From an uncultured Caulobacterales bacterium (GTDB taxonomy: Bacteria > Pseudomonadota > Alphaproteobacteria > Caulobacterales > Maricaulaceae), in the NCBI GenBank assembly GCA_938003545.1, contig CALKXY010000013.1:1-64000 (forward strand): a DNA stretch of 64,000 nt. The letters run 5' to 3'. A model generated the notes under the pieces. That model saw only the letters and a list, made by a program, of their open reading frames with translations, did no database searches and had not been told where the DNA came from. Positions 18,222 to 27,804 of this stretch are shown piece after piece; position 1 is the stretch's first letter; every line of letters starts with the position of its first letter. Position numbers and translations under genes: made by a program.

Positions 18222-19799
18222 ATGAAGCTCCTGCGTTCCACAGCTGTAATTGGATCGCTGACGCTTGTGTCGCGTCTTTTGGGTTTGATACGGGATATTT
18301 TAATTGCCCGCTTCTTGGGCGCAGGTGTTGTATCAGACGCATTTTTCACGGCCTTTAAACTGCCAAATGTCTTTCGCCGCATGTTTGCCGAAGGCGCATT
18401 TAATGCCGCATTTGTTCCGCTTTACGCCAAACGCATAGAACAAGACGGCGAGGCCGCCGCAGATGGATTTGCGAGTGAAGCCGCTGCGGCTTTATTTTTC
18501 GTCGTTGCTATCTTGGTTATTGCGTTCGAATTGACGATGCCTTGGGCGTTGAACATTATTGGCTACGGCCTAGCGAAAACCCCAAATGCGGCGGGGATAA
18601 CGCCATATGATTTGGCTGTCTTATATGCGTGGCTGACCATGCCATATTTGCTGTTTATGTCGATGACGGCTTTGTTTTCTGGGGTTTTGAATACGCGCAA
18701 TCATTTTGCATTGGCAGCGGGTGTGCCGATTGTTTTGAATATTTTGATGATCGGGACTCTTATTGCGGCGGGCGGCTTGCAGTGGTCACAACGCAATATT
18801 GGTCTCTCTTTATCGGGCGCGATTACAGTATCGGGCGCGGTACAAATGGGTCTCGTCATTTGGGGATGCCGCAAAGCGGGTGTGAAATTTGGCCTACGGC
18901 GTCCACGATTCACACCGGGCGTGCGCCGCCTTGTGATTTTGGGTGTGCCAGGCATCATCAGCGCAGGCATCACGCAGATTAACTTGCTCGTCAGTCATGT
19001 GATCGCAACAACCCAAGAAAGCGCCGCTAGTTGGCTGACTTACGCGGATCGTCTTTATCAATTGCCATTGGGCATCATTGGAATTGCGATGGGTGTTGCC
19101 CTGTTACCAACGCTATCGCGCTCCATCCGAGCTGGCGATGAAGCAGGCGCAAAGACATCTCTAAATCGCGGTATAGAGATTTCGCTTTTCCTGACATTAC
19201 CTGCCGCTGTTGCGCTTTATGTTATTCCTGATTTCCTGATCTCAGGCATTTATCAACGCGGCGCCTTTACAGCAGAGACGACGGCGCAAGTTGCCAAGGC
19301 GTTGCGCTGGTTTGCTCTTGGCTTGCCTGCGTTTGTATTATTGAAAGTTTTGACGCCTGCTTTCTTTGCACGCGAGAATACGCGCACGCCGATGATTTGG
19401 GCAGGCGTGTCTGCGGTGATCAACGTGTCTCTCGGGTTTACCTTATTTCATAAAATTGGGTTTCACGGCTTGGCTTTGGCGACATCTGTTGCGGCTTGGG
19501 TGAATGTGATTGGCTTGTCGGTTCTGTTGCGCCGTTCTGGTGATTTGACGCCCGATGCGCGTTTATTGCGGGGCCTGCCTCGCATGATGGCTGCGAGTGC
19601 GATCATGGGGGCAGGGCTCTGGTGGGTAAATGCGCGCTTACCTGAACTCGGTGCAAAAAACATCCTGCTGGACTTTGTTTGGTTGGGCGGTGTCGCGCTC
19701 TCAGGCTTTATTTTATATGTGGTGGCCGCGACCCTCTTGCGGGCCTATGACCCCGCCGATATAGGCAAGGCGTTTTCTCGCCCTAATAAGGCACCCTAA
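18222..19799 (+). CDS. murJ: Lipid II flippase MurJ
   Basis: 525 residues with about 14 predicted membrane helices. The start is diagnostic: TLVSRLLGLIRDILIARFLG, then SDAFFTAFKLPNVFRRMFAEGAFNAAFVPLY, which carries the conserved Arg residues of the substrate cavity. MurJ flips undecaprenyl-linked peptidoglycan precursor across the inner membrane. It directly abuts glnD and precedes trpS by 29 bases, in one transcription unit. Confidence 0.96.
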   Translation: MKLLRSTAVIGSLTLVSRLLGLIRDILIARFLGAGVVSDAFFTAFKLPNVFRRMFAEGAFNAAFVPLYAKRIEQDGEAAADGFASEAAAALFFVVAILVIAFELTMPWALNIIGYGLAKTPNAAGITPYDLAVLYAWLTMPYLLFMSMTALFSGVLNTRNHFALAAGVPIVLNILMIGTLIAAGGLQWSQRNIGLSLSGAITVSGAVQMGLVIWGCRKAGVKFGLRRPRFTPGVRRLVILGVPGIISAGITQINLLVSHVIATTQESAASWLTYADRLYQLPLGIIGIAMGVALLPTLSRSIRAGDEAGAKTSLNRGIEISLFLTLPAAVALYVIPDFLISGIYQRGAFTAETTAQVAKALRWFALGLPAFVLLKVLTPAFFARENTRTPMIWAGVSAVINVSLGFTLFHKIGFHGLALATSVAAWVNVIGLSVLLRRSGDLTPDARLLRGLPRMMAASAIMGAGLWWVNARLPELGAKNILLDFVWLGGVALSGFILYVVAATLLRAYDPADIGKAFSRPNKAP

Positions 19800-19828
19800 A
19801 AGCGCGCTGCGCGCCAAAGGCATATTGA

Positions 19829-20851
19829 ATGACTGATACATATACTGGACCCGACCGCGTCTTTTCTGGCGTTCAACCGTCTGGATCTCTCCATCTTGGG
19901 AACTATCTTGGCGCATTGAAGAAATTTGCTAAATTGCAAGATGAAAAAGACTGCGTATTTTGTATCGTAGACTTACATGCGATCACAGTGCCGCAAGACC
20001 CAACGAAGCTCGCGGATCAAACCCGCGAAATCGCGGCGGCTTATTTTGCAGCCGGCGTCGACCCGTCCAAAGCGATTGTCTATGCGCAATCATCAGTGCG
20101 CGCCCATACAGAGTTGGCGTGGTATTTTAATTGTGTCGCGCGGACGGGCTGGTTGAACCGCATGACGCAGTTTAAAGATAAAAGCGGTAAGAATGCCGAG
20201 AAGGCCTCTGTGGGCCTATATACATATCCTGTCCTGCAAGCGGCTGACATTTTGGCCTTTAAAGGCACCCATGTACCCGTTGGGGAAGATCAAAAACAAC
20301 ATTTGGAACTCTCGCGTGATATTGCAGCTAAGTTCAATCATGACTTTAACGCACCAAACTTCTTCCCACTGCCAGAACCTTTGATCAAAGGGCCCGGTGC
20401 AAAGGTTATGTCTTTGCGCGACGGGACTAAGAAGATGTCAAAGTCTGATCCATCCGATGCGTCGCGTATTAATTTAACGGATACGCCAGACCAGATCGCA
20501 AAAAAAATCCGCAAAGCGAAAACGGATACGGGCGCTGTGCCCACGCATGCAGAAGAGATGAAAGGTCGCCCAGATATTGCGAACCTTATCGGCATATATG
20601 CCGCACTGTCAGAACGTAGTGAGGCTGATATCATGAAAGAACATGGCGGCGGACAATTTGGCCCGTTCAAAGCTGCCTTGGCCGAAGTTGCAGTTGAATC
20701 CCTGCGTCCTGTAACGGAACTGATGAACCGCTATTTGGCCGCACCAGATGAAATTGATATGATTTTGTCTAAAGCTGGTGACGCCGCTGCCGAAATCGCA
20801 GACCCAATCGTGGCGGATGTTCGCCGCATTATCGGGTTTAGAGGAGCTTAA
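19829..20851 (+). CDS. trpS: Tryptophanyl-tRNA synthetase
   Basis: 340 residues, normal for bacterial TrpRS. The class I signatures are [15 protein letters not shown] (HIGH-like HLGN, residues about 13-27) and KMSKS near 202-206. It charges tRNA-Trp. Its 3' end contains the ribosome-binding site (GAGGAGC) of the next gene. Confidence 0.97.
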   Translation: MTDTYTGPDRVFSGVQPSGSLHLGNYLGALKKFAKLQDEKDCVFCIVDLHAITVPQDPTKLADQTREIAAAYFAAGVDPSKAIVYAQSSVRAHTELAWYFNCVARTGWLNRMTQFKDKSGKNAEKASVGLYTYPVLQAADILAFKGTHVPVGEDQKQHLELSRDIAAKFNHDFNAPNFFPLPEPLIKGPGAKVMSLRDGTKKMSKSDPSDASRINLTDTPDQIAKKIRKAKTDTGAVPTHAEEMKGRPDIANLIGIYAALSERSEADIMKEHGGGQFGPFKAALAEVAVESLRPVTELMNRYLAAPDEIDMILSKAGDAAAEIADPIVADVRRIIGFRGA

Positions 20852-20854
20852 ATT

Positions 20855-21358
20855 ATGCACCCTGTTTTCAAAACACTCACTGCGGTTGCCGTGTCGGCAT
20901 TCGCGCTTTCAGCCTGCAATGCAGAGCACACACACTCCGGCGAGGGCATTGAAATTTCAAATGCTCGTATCAATCCGCCTCTGCCGGGACAAACCACAGC
21001 CGTTGCATTTATGCGTCTTGATAATCACGGCGATGATGATCGCCTGTTATCGATCTCTACACCTGCCAGTGGACGCGTAGAATTGCACACGCATACAGAA
21101 GACGGCGGCGTTATGAAGATGCGCCGCGTGGAGGGTATTGCCTTGCCGCATGGTGAAACAATTGATCTAAAACCGGGTAGCTATCACGTCATGATGTTTG
21201 ATGCAGATGCCGCATTGGGTGACGAGACTGTGTTAACATTGGATTTTGAAACGGCTGAAGATTTGACCATTGTTGCGCCGATCATCATGCGCGGAACATT
21301 AGCCGAGGATAAAATGAACAAGGGTGATATGGACCACGGAAGTCACACCAAAAAATAA
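20855..21358 (+). CDS. PCu(A)C periplasmic copper chaperone lipoprotein
   Basis: 167 residues. Lipobox LSAC near residue 21 indicates membrane anchoring. The core shows the copper ligand pattern of the DUF461/PCuAC family: His and Met in VELHTHTEDGGVMKM, then LKPGSYHVMMFD. Such proteins deliver Cu(I) to cytochrome c oxidase CuA or CuB sites. It sits three bases after trpS, with a GAGGAGC ribosome-binding site inside trpS. No oxidase genes are nearby. It converges with the M48 peptidase gene four bases away. Confidence 0.88.
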   Translation: MHPVFKTLTAVAVSAFALSACNAEHTHSGEGIEISNARINPPLPGQTTAVAFMRLDNHGDDDRLLSISTPASGRVELHTHTEDGGVMKMRRVEGIALPHGETIDLKPGSYHVMMFDADAALGDETVLTLDFETAEDLTIVAPIIMRGTLAEDKMNKGDMDHGSHTKK

Positions 21359-21362
21359 CTGA

Positions 21363-22325
21363 CTATTTGAAGGCGAGTGGCTTAGGCGGTTTCGTTTTCT
21401 TGATACGCGTTAACTCATCTCGGAAATTTTCAAACCGCGTTAACGTGGTTGGGTGAGAACTATCTCCCGATCTGCCGCCTTCATGAGGGTGGGCGGCGCG
21501 TTCCCAATAAGCCACGGCGGCGTCAATATCGTAACCCGCACGCGCCATCAGAACGAGCGCCATACGGTCGGCTTCTAATTCTAAGGCTTGGCTTTGTGCC
21601 CTCTGCGTATGCCCTGCAATGACGTGTCCCATTTCATGGGCAATCACGAGCGCCAGATTTGTGTCGTCTGGAACGGAGGTCATTAAGGCAGAGGTGATTA
21701 AAATATCTTGCCCATCTGTATGACCGTTTATAGCTTGAGAAAATACGACTTTGGCTGGAATATCACACGCCGTATTCGGTTTGATGCGTGCAACATATTC
21801 TCGGCCCTCAGGCGTACGGATGCGCACTTTCGATAGCACGCTATCAAATCCATTGCGGACAACGGCATGATTATACGTCGTCATAATCGGGTCAGGGCTG
21901 ATGGCGTTTTTATTGATGGCTATGATTTGATCGCCCGGCGCGAGGCGTTGTTCTGCCGCCGAGGTGTCAGGGCGAACACTACGAATAAATAATCCGCCTT
22001 CGCTTATTCCCAACATCATTTTCGCCATCGGGCGGATGGTTTCGGGATAATCATCCAAACGATGCGTCGCAAAGCCCGGATCACGAATGGTGTCAGGGCA
22101 GAGCGCCGTATTGGCCAAACGCAGAGGGGCCGCGACACGCGCAAGCCGCGCATTTAGGGCTTGGTATTCTGCTAATACATCTTCAAATGTTGTCTCGTCT
22201 GAACGTGATGACGGTAGCTCTGGTAGAGGTACATTTGCAATTTCAAACGTGTCATTAGAGATTGGGTTGGTTGGTTGATCCGTGTCTGGCGCAGCGACAC
22301 TCTCGGCACAGGCAAGCAAAGACAA
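21363..22325 (-). CDS. M48-type metallopeptidase lipoprotein with PDZ domain (copy 1; true start lies upstream)
   Basis: At least 320 residues. It has a PDZ-like segment (LFIRSVRPDTSAAEQRLAPG), then HEMGHVIAGH with zinc ligands and the downstream glutamate ELEADRMAL, as in M48 peptidases. The usual start given by the sequence is a TTG at 22325, but this leaves only four residues before the lipobox SLLAC. The frame is open upstream to 22382 and reads AVKHLVLCIAALSLLAC. No ATG/GTG/TTG exists there; an ATC at 22365-22367 has a GGAG six bases upstream, and CTG at 22346 is another option. Same layout as the gene upstream, so the two are tandem paralogues. Confidence 0.85.
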   Translation of the reverse strand: MSLLACAESVAAPDTDQPTNPISNDTFEIANVPLPELPSSRSDETTFEDVLAEYQALNARLARVAAPLRLANTALCPDTIRDPGFATHRLDDYPETIRPMAKMMLGISEGGLFIRSVRPDTSAAEQRLAPGDQIIAINKNAISPDPIMTTYNHAVVRNGFDSVLSKVRIRTPEGREYVARIKPNTACDIPAKVVFSQAINGHTDGQDILITSALMTSVPDDTNLALVIAHEMGHVIAGHTQRAQSQALELEADRMALVLMARAGYDIDAAVAYWERAAHPHEGGRSGDSSHPTTLTRFENFRDELTRIKKTKPPKPLAFK

Positions 22326-22360
22326 AGCTGCGATACATAGAACCAGATGTTTAACTGCCG

Positions 22361-23350
22361 CTAAGATGCGTCGCTCCGAGGTTTAAAGTTTGGCACTAAG
22401 GGGACACCCGTTTTTTGTTTCGCCTGGATTTCGTCGCGGCTGGCCCGAATGCGCAAATAACGGTCAGGGAATGTTGGATGCGTTTTTGCGCGGTTGATTC
22501 CTTTTGGTGAAACGGTTGCTAATCTCTGCCAAAAGGCTTCTACAGTGTCGGGAGAATAGCCCGCACGGACGAGGTAATAGAGGCCTACATAATCAGCCTC
22601 GCTTTCAAACGGGCGTGTATATCGCGTGCCGCCAAAGCTCACGATGTAATTCCCAATAATCTTGCGGATATGGCCCATCGTATTATGGCCGAGTTCATGC
22701 CCAACAACGAGGGCCAGCTCGTCATCGCTTTGCGTGAAGTCTATCATGGCCGCTGTCACAGTAATATTTCGACCATCGGCATAAGCATTAATTGCGGCGC
22801 TACTGCTTAGTTTCAGATTATAATCACAAGCGGTAACAGGCTCTACGGAGAGTGTATGCTTTTCATTGCCGCGTTGAATCGTGACAATATTATCGGCCAA
22901 GACACTGTCCCAGGCATCGCCGCCTAGGTCCGCAGGCTCGCCTTTGTCATTCAAGATCACGTCGCCGCGTTTGAATCCTGCCACTGCGGCTGGACTGTTG
23001 TCTGCAATCTGAAAAACGCGCGCCGTATCATCTGCGCCTAATACGCGTTCTGCTGCGGACCGCAGCCGTTTGGGGTAGGATTTTAGCGTATGTGTTTTCA
23101 CGCCGATAGACGCGCGGACTTTAGGGCAAAGGTCGGCATTCGCAGTAAGAACAGGCCAACCTACATTTAGTAACACGCCCGTATTGGATTCAATCTGGCG
23201 CAAGGCATCGGTTTCTTGACGTTGCGTTTCTGCGGCGAGGTCTGGTGCGTTGATATCAGGTAGAACCGTATCCAGTCCGGCACATGCGCCCAAGGCGGTG
23301 CAAATTAAAAAGGGGGTTAGGTATTTCGCGGCGCGTAGGGTCATTACCAT
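22361..23350 (-). CDS. M48-type metallopeptidase lipoprotein with PDZ domain (copy 2)
   Basis: 329 residues from the ATG at 23350, chosen because AAGGTG precedes it and it gives a proper lipoprotein signal (lipobox LGAC). A frame extension to 23383 also exists. The order is a conserved region with NADLCPKVRASIG, a PDZ-like part (VFQIADNSPAAVAGFKRGDVI), then the zinc motif VVGHELGHNTMGH and the ESEADYVGLYY glutamate site. It is probably a periplasmic zinc protease, related to BepA/LoiP-type enzymes. Its stop region overlaps the likely start of the neighbouring paralogue. It diverges from nfuA over 74 bases. Confidence 0.85.
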   Translation of the reverse strand: MVMTLRAAKYLTPFLICTALGACAGLDTVLPDINAPDLAAETQRQETDALRQIESNTGVLLNVGWPVLTANADLCPKVRASIGVKTHTLKSYPKRLRSAAERVLGADDTARVFQIADNSPAAVAGFKRGDVILNDKGEPADLGGDAWDSVLADNIVTIQRGNEKHTLSVEPVTACDYNLKLSSSAAINAYADGRNITVTAAMIDFTQSDDELALVVGHELGHNTMGHIRKIIGNYIVSFGGTRYTRPFESEADYVGLYYLVRAGYSPDTVEAFWQRLATVSPKGINRAKTHPTFPDRYLRIRASRDEIQAKQKTGVPLVPNFKPRSDAS

Positions 23351-23424
23351 TACACCTTGCACCGTAACATCACATCTGGTCAATGCGACTTGCGTATCAC
23401 TGTTGCGTGTCCCACATAGCGGAT

Positions 23425-24003
23425 ATGTTTATACAAACCGAAGATACGCCGAACCCGGCAACGTTGAAATTCCTCCCTGGACGCGAAGTCGTGGGTCCAG
23501 ATGGCCGCGTGCGCGAATATACGCGCGGCGAAGCCGTTACGGATGCGCCCATGGCGGAAATGTTATTCATGATTCCAGACGTACATCGCGTCTTTTTCGG
23601 CAATGATTATATCTCTGTGACGCGCGGCGAAGATGCGCAATGGAAACATCTAAAGCCTGCAGTTCTCGGCGCGATTATGGATTTCTATGTCGCGGGCGGG
23701 GTGCCGCTGTTAGATCAATTACAAGCGGGCGAAATTGATGAGCGCGTCTATGAAGGTGAAACGCTGGAAATCGTAGAGCAAATCAAAGAGCTGATTGAGC
23801 TACGTGTTCGCCCTGCCGTAGCCCAAGATGGCGGCGACATTGTCTTCAAACATTTAGATGATGCGGATGGCACTGTCTTTTTGGAAATGCGCGGCGCCTG
23901 TGCTGGCTGTCCGTCTTCAACACAAACCTTGAAGCATGGTATTGAAAATCTATTGAAACATTATGTGCCTGAAGTGACAGGCGTTGAACAGGCTGTGGGT
24001 TAG
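23425..24003 (+). CDS. nfuA: Nfu-type Fe-S cluster carrier protein
   Basis: 192 residues from the ATG at 23425; the longer frame from 23383 adds 14 residues without similarity. The N-terminus MFIQTEDTPNPATLKFLPG is the Nfu N-domain opening. The C-terminal NifU-like domain has the cluster ligands GACAGCPSS (CxxC near 162-165). It receives and delivers [4Fe-4S] clusters. It heads the conserved alphaproteobacterial run nfuA-tsaB-rimI-fur. Confidence 0.95.
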   Translation: MFIQTEDTPNPATLKFLPGREVVGPDGRVREYTRGEAVTDAPMAEMLFMIPDVHRVFFGNDYISVTRGEDAQWKHLKPAVLGAIMDFYVAGGVPLLDQLQAGEIDERVYEGETLEIVEQIKELIELRVRPAVAQDGGDIVFKHLDDADGTVFLEMRGACAGCPSSTQTLKHGIENLLKHYVPEVTGVEQAVG

Positions 24004-24008
24004 ATCCA

Positions 24009-24608
24009 ATGCTTGTCCTGGGTTTGGACACAACAGGCTCCGATTGCTCTGTTTCTATTGTCGATGACGCGGTTGTCCTCGCTCATATCAGTCGAAACAT
24101 TGGCCGTGGCCATGCCGAAGTTTTGGCAGGTATGGTCGTGGAGGCCTTTGAAGCCGCCAATCTAAAGCCAAGTGATGTAGACCGCCTCGCTGTATGTACG
24201 GGACCGGGCAGCTTTACAGGACTACGCGTTGCACTGTCTTTCGCGCTAGGGTTTGCCCTGCCGCGGGGACTGCCTGTTGTGGGGATTGATGCGTTGGCCG
24301 TTACAGCGCAATTCTATCATTTCAATAAAAGTTTTGAACGCGTCGAAGTTTACCGTGACGTGAAACGCAATGAAGTCTTCAATCGCGTTTACACCCTAGG
24401 CAAACCCGAAGGGAAACCTGTCGCGATGACTGTTGATGACATGCAATATTACAGGGAAAGATCAAACACCCCCCTCGTTGAAGCTGTAACTGTCGACACA
24501 CGCATCCTCGCATGGCTGGCAATTAACCGTGACCCCGCAACACATCCCGCAGAACCGCTTTATTCACGTGGTCCAGATGCCAAGTTGCCGGGGGGTAAAT
24601 CGCTCTGA
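24009..24608 (+). CDS. tsaB: tRNA threonylcarbamoyladenosine biosynthesis protein TsaB
   Basis: 199 residues. The ASKHA start LGLDTTGSDCSVSI and the signature CTGPGSFTGLRVALSFALGFA are diagnostic. TsaB scaffolds TsaD and TsaE for the universal t6A37 tRNA modification. The C-terminal half is diverged as usual. Its stop overlaps the rimI start (TGATG). Confidence 0.93.
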   Translation: MLVLGLDTTGSDCSVSIVDDAVVLAHISRNIGRGHAEVLAGMVVEAFEAANLKPSDVDRLAVCTGPGSFTGLRVALSFALGFALPRGLPVVGIDALAVTAQFYHFNKSFERVEVYRDVKRNEVFNRVYTLGKPEGKPVAMTVDDMQYYRERSNTPLVEAVTVDTRILAWLAINRDPATHPAEPLYSRGPDAKLPGGKSL

Positions 24609-25063
24609 TGGCTTTAACGGTCAGGTCTTTGACGGCACGGGATGCCCGCGACATGGCCGCCATTCATGCGCAAGCCTTTGCGCCGCCTCACGGAACAGGC
24701 GGCTGGGACGCACTGGAAATGGCAACCCATACGCAGAAAGATATATGTTTAGGGGTGGATATGGACGCGGGTTTGGCCGCTTTCATCATCGTATCATCCG
24801 CAGCGGACCAAGCCGAAATCCTAACACTTGCTACGGCGTCATCTGCCCGTCGACAGGGGTTAGGCCGAGAGATATTGAAAGCTGTTACGCCCAGACTTAA
24901 AAATGACGGCACTATCGATCTGTTTTTGGAAGTTGCCGAGGATAATGCACCTGCCATTGCGCTCTACCGCTCTACGGGGTTTATCCCAATGGGGCGACGC
25001 CCTGGATATTATCGCCGTGCAGGTGGGCGTGTCGCGGCATTGACCTTGTCGAAAAAACTCTAA
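24608..25063 (+). CDS. rimI: Ribosomal-protein-alanine N-acetyltransferase (GNAT)
   Basis: 151 residues. The acetyl-CoA loop is in SSARRQGLGREIL and the C-terminal part has FLEVAEDNAPAIALYRSTGF and GRRPGYYR, a RimI pattern. RimI acetylates the N-terminus of ribosomal protein S18 in E. coli. Overlap with tsaB and the position before fur are conserved in the class. Another GNAT substrate cannot be excluded. Confidence 0.88.
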   Translation: MALTVRSLTARDARDMAAIHAQAFAPPHGTGGWDALEMATHTQKDICLGVDMDAGLAAFIIVSSAADQAEILTLATASSARRQGLGREILKAVTPRLKNDGTIDLFLEVAEDNAPAIALYRSTGFIPMGRRPGYYRRAGGRVAALTLSKKL

Positions 25064-25118
25064 ACTAAAAACGGCTGCAGTGCTGGACGGCGAGCCTCGC
25101 GCGGCCTATTAACCGTAT

Positions 25119-25529
25119 ATGACCAGTATTTTAGAAACCAGATGTATAGAGCGCGGCCTGCGCATGACAGAGCAACGGCGCATCATCGCCAAAGTTCTGT
25201 CCGAGGCCACAGACCACCCAGACGCCGAAGAAGTCTATACGCGTGCGAGCCAGCATGACCCAAAGATTTCTCTCGCGACGGTCTACCGTACAGTTCGCTT
25301 ATTTGACGAAGCGGGCATTATCGAAACACATGATTTCCGTGATGGCCGTGCGCGCTATGAGCTCGCCGAGGGCGAACATCACGATCATTTAATCGATGTG
25401 CAAACAGGTGATGTCATTGAATTTGTTGATGATGACATTGAAGAGCTTCAAAAAAAGATCGCTGAAAAACTCGGATATGAACTCGTGGATCACCGTATGG
25501 AACTCTACGGACGGAAAAAAACAACTTAA
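25119..25529 (+). CDS. fur: Fur-family ferric uptake regulator
   Basis: 136 residues. A winged helix (LRMTEQRRIIAKVL, ATVYRTVRLFDEAGII) is followed by the metal site HHDHLIDVQTGDVIEF. The CxxC of E. coli Fur that would sit in the latter segment is absent, as in many alphaproteobacterial Fur/Mur proteins; the C-terminal half has no Cys at all. It probably controls iron (or manganese) genes; the two palindromes before bfd are candidate targets. Conserved position between rimI and miaB. Confidence 0.9.
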   Translation: MTSILETRCIERGLRMTEQRRIIAKVLSEATDHPDAEEVYTRASQHDPKISLATVYRTVRLFDEAGIIETHDFRDGRARYELAEGEHHDHLIDVQTGDVIEFVDDDIEELQKKIAEKLGYELVDHRMELYGRKKTT

Positions 25530-25538
25530 TCTGACGAC

Positions 25539-26327
25539 ATGTTTTCGCGAAAACTGATCGATACTGAAGTGGCAGAATGGCAATTCGACCACTTTGCAAT
25601 GCTGATTGATAATTTCGAAAAGGCACCGGGTCTCGCGGATAGATCCCTCATGCTGCCAACAGCAGAGTTTTTCCCTGAGTCTAAAAAAGGTTATGGGACG
25701 CAGGCCCAACATCTTTTTGACCTCATTAAAGACCAGTTTGGTTTCAATGTTTTGGATAACTTCGAATTAGAAGGCCATGTGGGGCGTCCGCCTACGTCTT
25801 TGGGTGGGGTCGCGATGGTCCAAACGCACGGGCAAATGGCGTGCGGGACCTATCAAAATATCCCTGGCGGACTCAACCGAGCCCGAGAAATTATCCGTTA
25901 TGATACAGGGATGGAGGATCAGCCAAACCGCTTGATCGCAACCTTTGCGCATGAGTTGTCTCACGCGCTACACCACCGCTCGCGCGAATTCTTACATGTT
26001 GATGACGACCTCTATGAGCTGTTTACGGACCTAACTGCGATTTTTATGGGCTATGGCATTTTCCTCGCGAATACGCGGTTCGAATTTTCACAATTCTCAA
26101 ATGGTGATACCCAAGGCTGGCAAGCCCAAGGCGCAGGTTACCTCCCCGAAGCGGACATGGTTTTCGCCACGGCCCTATTCATGCGGATTAAAAACATCTC
26201 GATGGAAAGAGCGATGCCGCATCTAAAACCACGCCTGCAAAAGATGCTGAAAAAAGCATGGCGGCAATTGGACCGACATATGGATGAGGTTGAGGCGCTG
26301 CAGGTTAGGGTGCCGTTGGGAGGGTAG
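25539..26327 (+). CDS. Unknown protein with HELSH zinc-metallopeptidase-like motif
   Basis: 262 residues, no signal peptide or membrane segment. It holds TFAHELSHALHHRS near residues 143-156, fitting the HExxH zinc site, followed about 18 residues later by LYELFTDLTAIFMGYG where an Asp/Glu could be the third ligand. The C-terminus has a basic helical region (LKPRLQKMLKKAWRQLDRH). No specific family was recognised. It starts nine bases after fur, so it is likely co-transcribed with it, which hints at a link to iron or oxidative stress but proves nothing. Confidence 0.7.
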   Translation: MFSRKLIDTEVAEWQFDHFAMLIDNFEKAPGLADRSLMLPTAEFFPESKKGYGTQAQHLFDLIKDQFGFNVLDNFELEGHVGRPPTSLGGVAMVQTHGQMACGTYQNIPGGLNRAREIIRYDTGMEDQPNRLIATFAHELSHALHHRSREFLHVDDDLYELFTDLTAIFMGYGIFLANTRFEFSQFSNGDTQGWQAQGAGYLPEADMVFATALFMRIKNISMERAMPHLKPRLQKMLKKAWRQLDRHMDEVEALQVRVPLGG

Positions 26328-26388
26328 GCCTTGCCCAAACGCCCCTGCCCCCCTATAGGCTCGCCAACACATATTGGAGCTTGCCCCT

Positions 26389-27804
26389 ATGGCTAACATG
26401 TCACCCCGCGATAAATCCGCGCCCCGTGACGTCGATACCCCTGCGATTATCGCAGCTAAATCTGACGTTACGCCGCCTGCAAATACCAAAAAAGTTTTCA
26501 TCAAAACCTATGGCTGTCAGATGAATGTCTATGACAGCGAGCGTATGGCCGATGTTCTCGCGCCAATTGGTTATGCCCCCGTTGATACGCCTGATCACGC
26601 CGACCTCGTTATTCTTAATACCTGCCACATCCGTGAGAAAGCCGCGGAGAAAGTCTATTCAGAGCTAGGCCGTATCCGTAAGCATAAAGAGCAGAATAAA
26701 CCCGATATGAAAGTCGCTGTTGCGGGCTGTGTTGCGCAAGCCGAAGGCGCGGAAATCATGCGCCGCGCGCCCGTTGTTGATATGGTGCTTGGCCCGCAGA
26801 CCTATCATAAATTACCAGAGATGATCGCTAAAGTTCACCGCAGCTCGGGCGACGTCTTAGAAACAGATTTTGACACGATTGAGAAATTTGACCAATTGCC
26901 AAAACATCGCAGCGTCAAAGGGTTCACTGCATTCCTAACGGTACAAGAAGGGTGCGATAAATTCTGCACTTTCTGTGTTGTGCCCTACACGCGCGGTGCA
27001 GAAGTCAGCCGTAATGTCCAACAAATCGTGGACGAGGCCCGCAATCTCGCGGCACAAGGCGTGCGGGAAATCACGCTTATCGGGCAGAACGTCAATGCTT
27101 ATATGGCCGAGGGTCCAGACGGGTCTCAATGGGGCCTTGGGCAACTCATCCGTCATGTCGCGCTCATTGGCGGGATTGACCGTATTCGCTTCACGACCTC
27201 TCACCCGCGCGATATGGATGACGAGTTGATCCGCGTGATCGCCGAAGAACCAAAGGTCATGCCATATCTGCATCTGCCGATCCAATCGGGCAGTAATAAA
27301 ATCCTACGCGCGATGAATCGCGACCATACTTATGCGCATTACAAAGAGCTGATCGCTAAAATCCGTGCCGCTCGACCAGAGCTGGCCTTGTCAGGCGATT
27401 TCATCGTCGGCTTCCCTGGCGAAACGGATTTGGATTTTGAAGAGACAATGAAATGCGTCGAAGAGATCGGCTATGCGTCTTCCTTTAGCTTCAAATATTC
27501 CATCCGTCCCGGCACCCCCGGCGCATCCATGCATCGGCAAGTGCCCGAGGATGTAAAATCTGAACGCCTAAAACGATTGCAAGACCTCCTTTACACTCAA
27601 CAAGAGGCCCATAATAAATCCCTTATTGGGAAAACATTATCGGTGCTGGTCGAAGGTACAGGCCGCAAAGGCGGGCAACTCTTCGGCCGCAGCCCGTATT
27701 TGACGGGAACACATTTCGACGGCAGCGAAGCGTTGATTGGCACGATTGTCGATGTGACGATTACAGAAGCAGGACGGAATTCATTGGTTGGGGTTTTGGC
27801 TTAG
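26389..27804 (+). CDS. miaB: tRNA-2-methylthio-N6-dimethylallyladenosine synthase
   Basis: 471 residues from the ATG at 26389 (GGAG 10 bases upstream); a TTG at 26374 would add five residues. The N-terminal domain has [14 protein letters not shown] and [11 protein letters not shown] with the first Fe-S cluster cysteines; the radical SAM motif CDKFCTFC follows near residue 192, and a C-terminal TRAM domain ([10 protein letters not shown]). It inserts a methylthio group at A37 of tRNA. It overlaps the tail of rhuM by four bases. In related genomes phoH follows directly; here a foreign segment intervenes. Confidence 0.96.
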   Translation: MANMSPRDKSAPRDVDTPAIIAAKSDVTPPANTKKVFIKTYGCQMNVYDSERMADVLAPIGYAPVDTPDHADLVILNTCHIREKAAEKVYSELGRIRKHKEQNKPDMKVAVAGCVAQAEGAEIMRRAPVVDMVLGPQTYHKLPEMIAKVHRSSGDVLETDFDTIEKFDQLPKHRSVKGFTAFLTVQEGCDKFCTFCVVPYTRGAEVSRNVQQIVDEARNLAAQGVREITLIGQNVNAYMAEGPDGSQWGLGQLIRHVALIGGIDRIRFTTSHPRDMDDELIRVIAEEPKVMPYLHLPIQSGSNKILRAMNRDHTYAHYKELIAKIRAARPELALSGDFIVGFPGETDLDFEETMKCVEEIGYASSFSFKYSIRPGTPGASMHRQVPEDVKSERLKRLQDLLYTQQEAHNKSLIGKTLSVLVEGTGRKGGQLFGRSPYLTGTHFDGSEALIGTIVDVTITEAGRNSLVGVLA

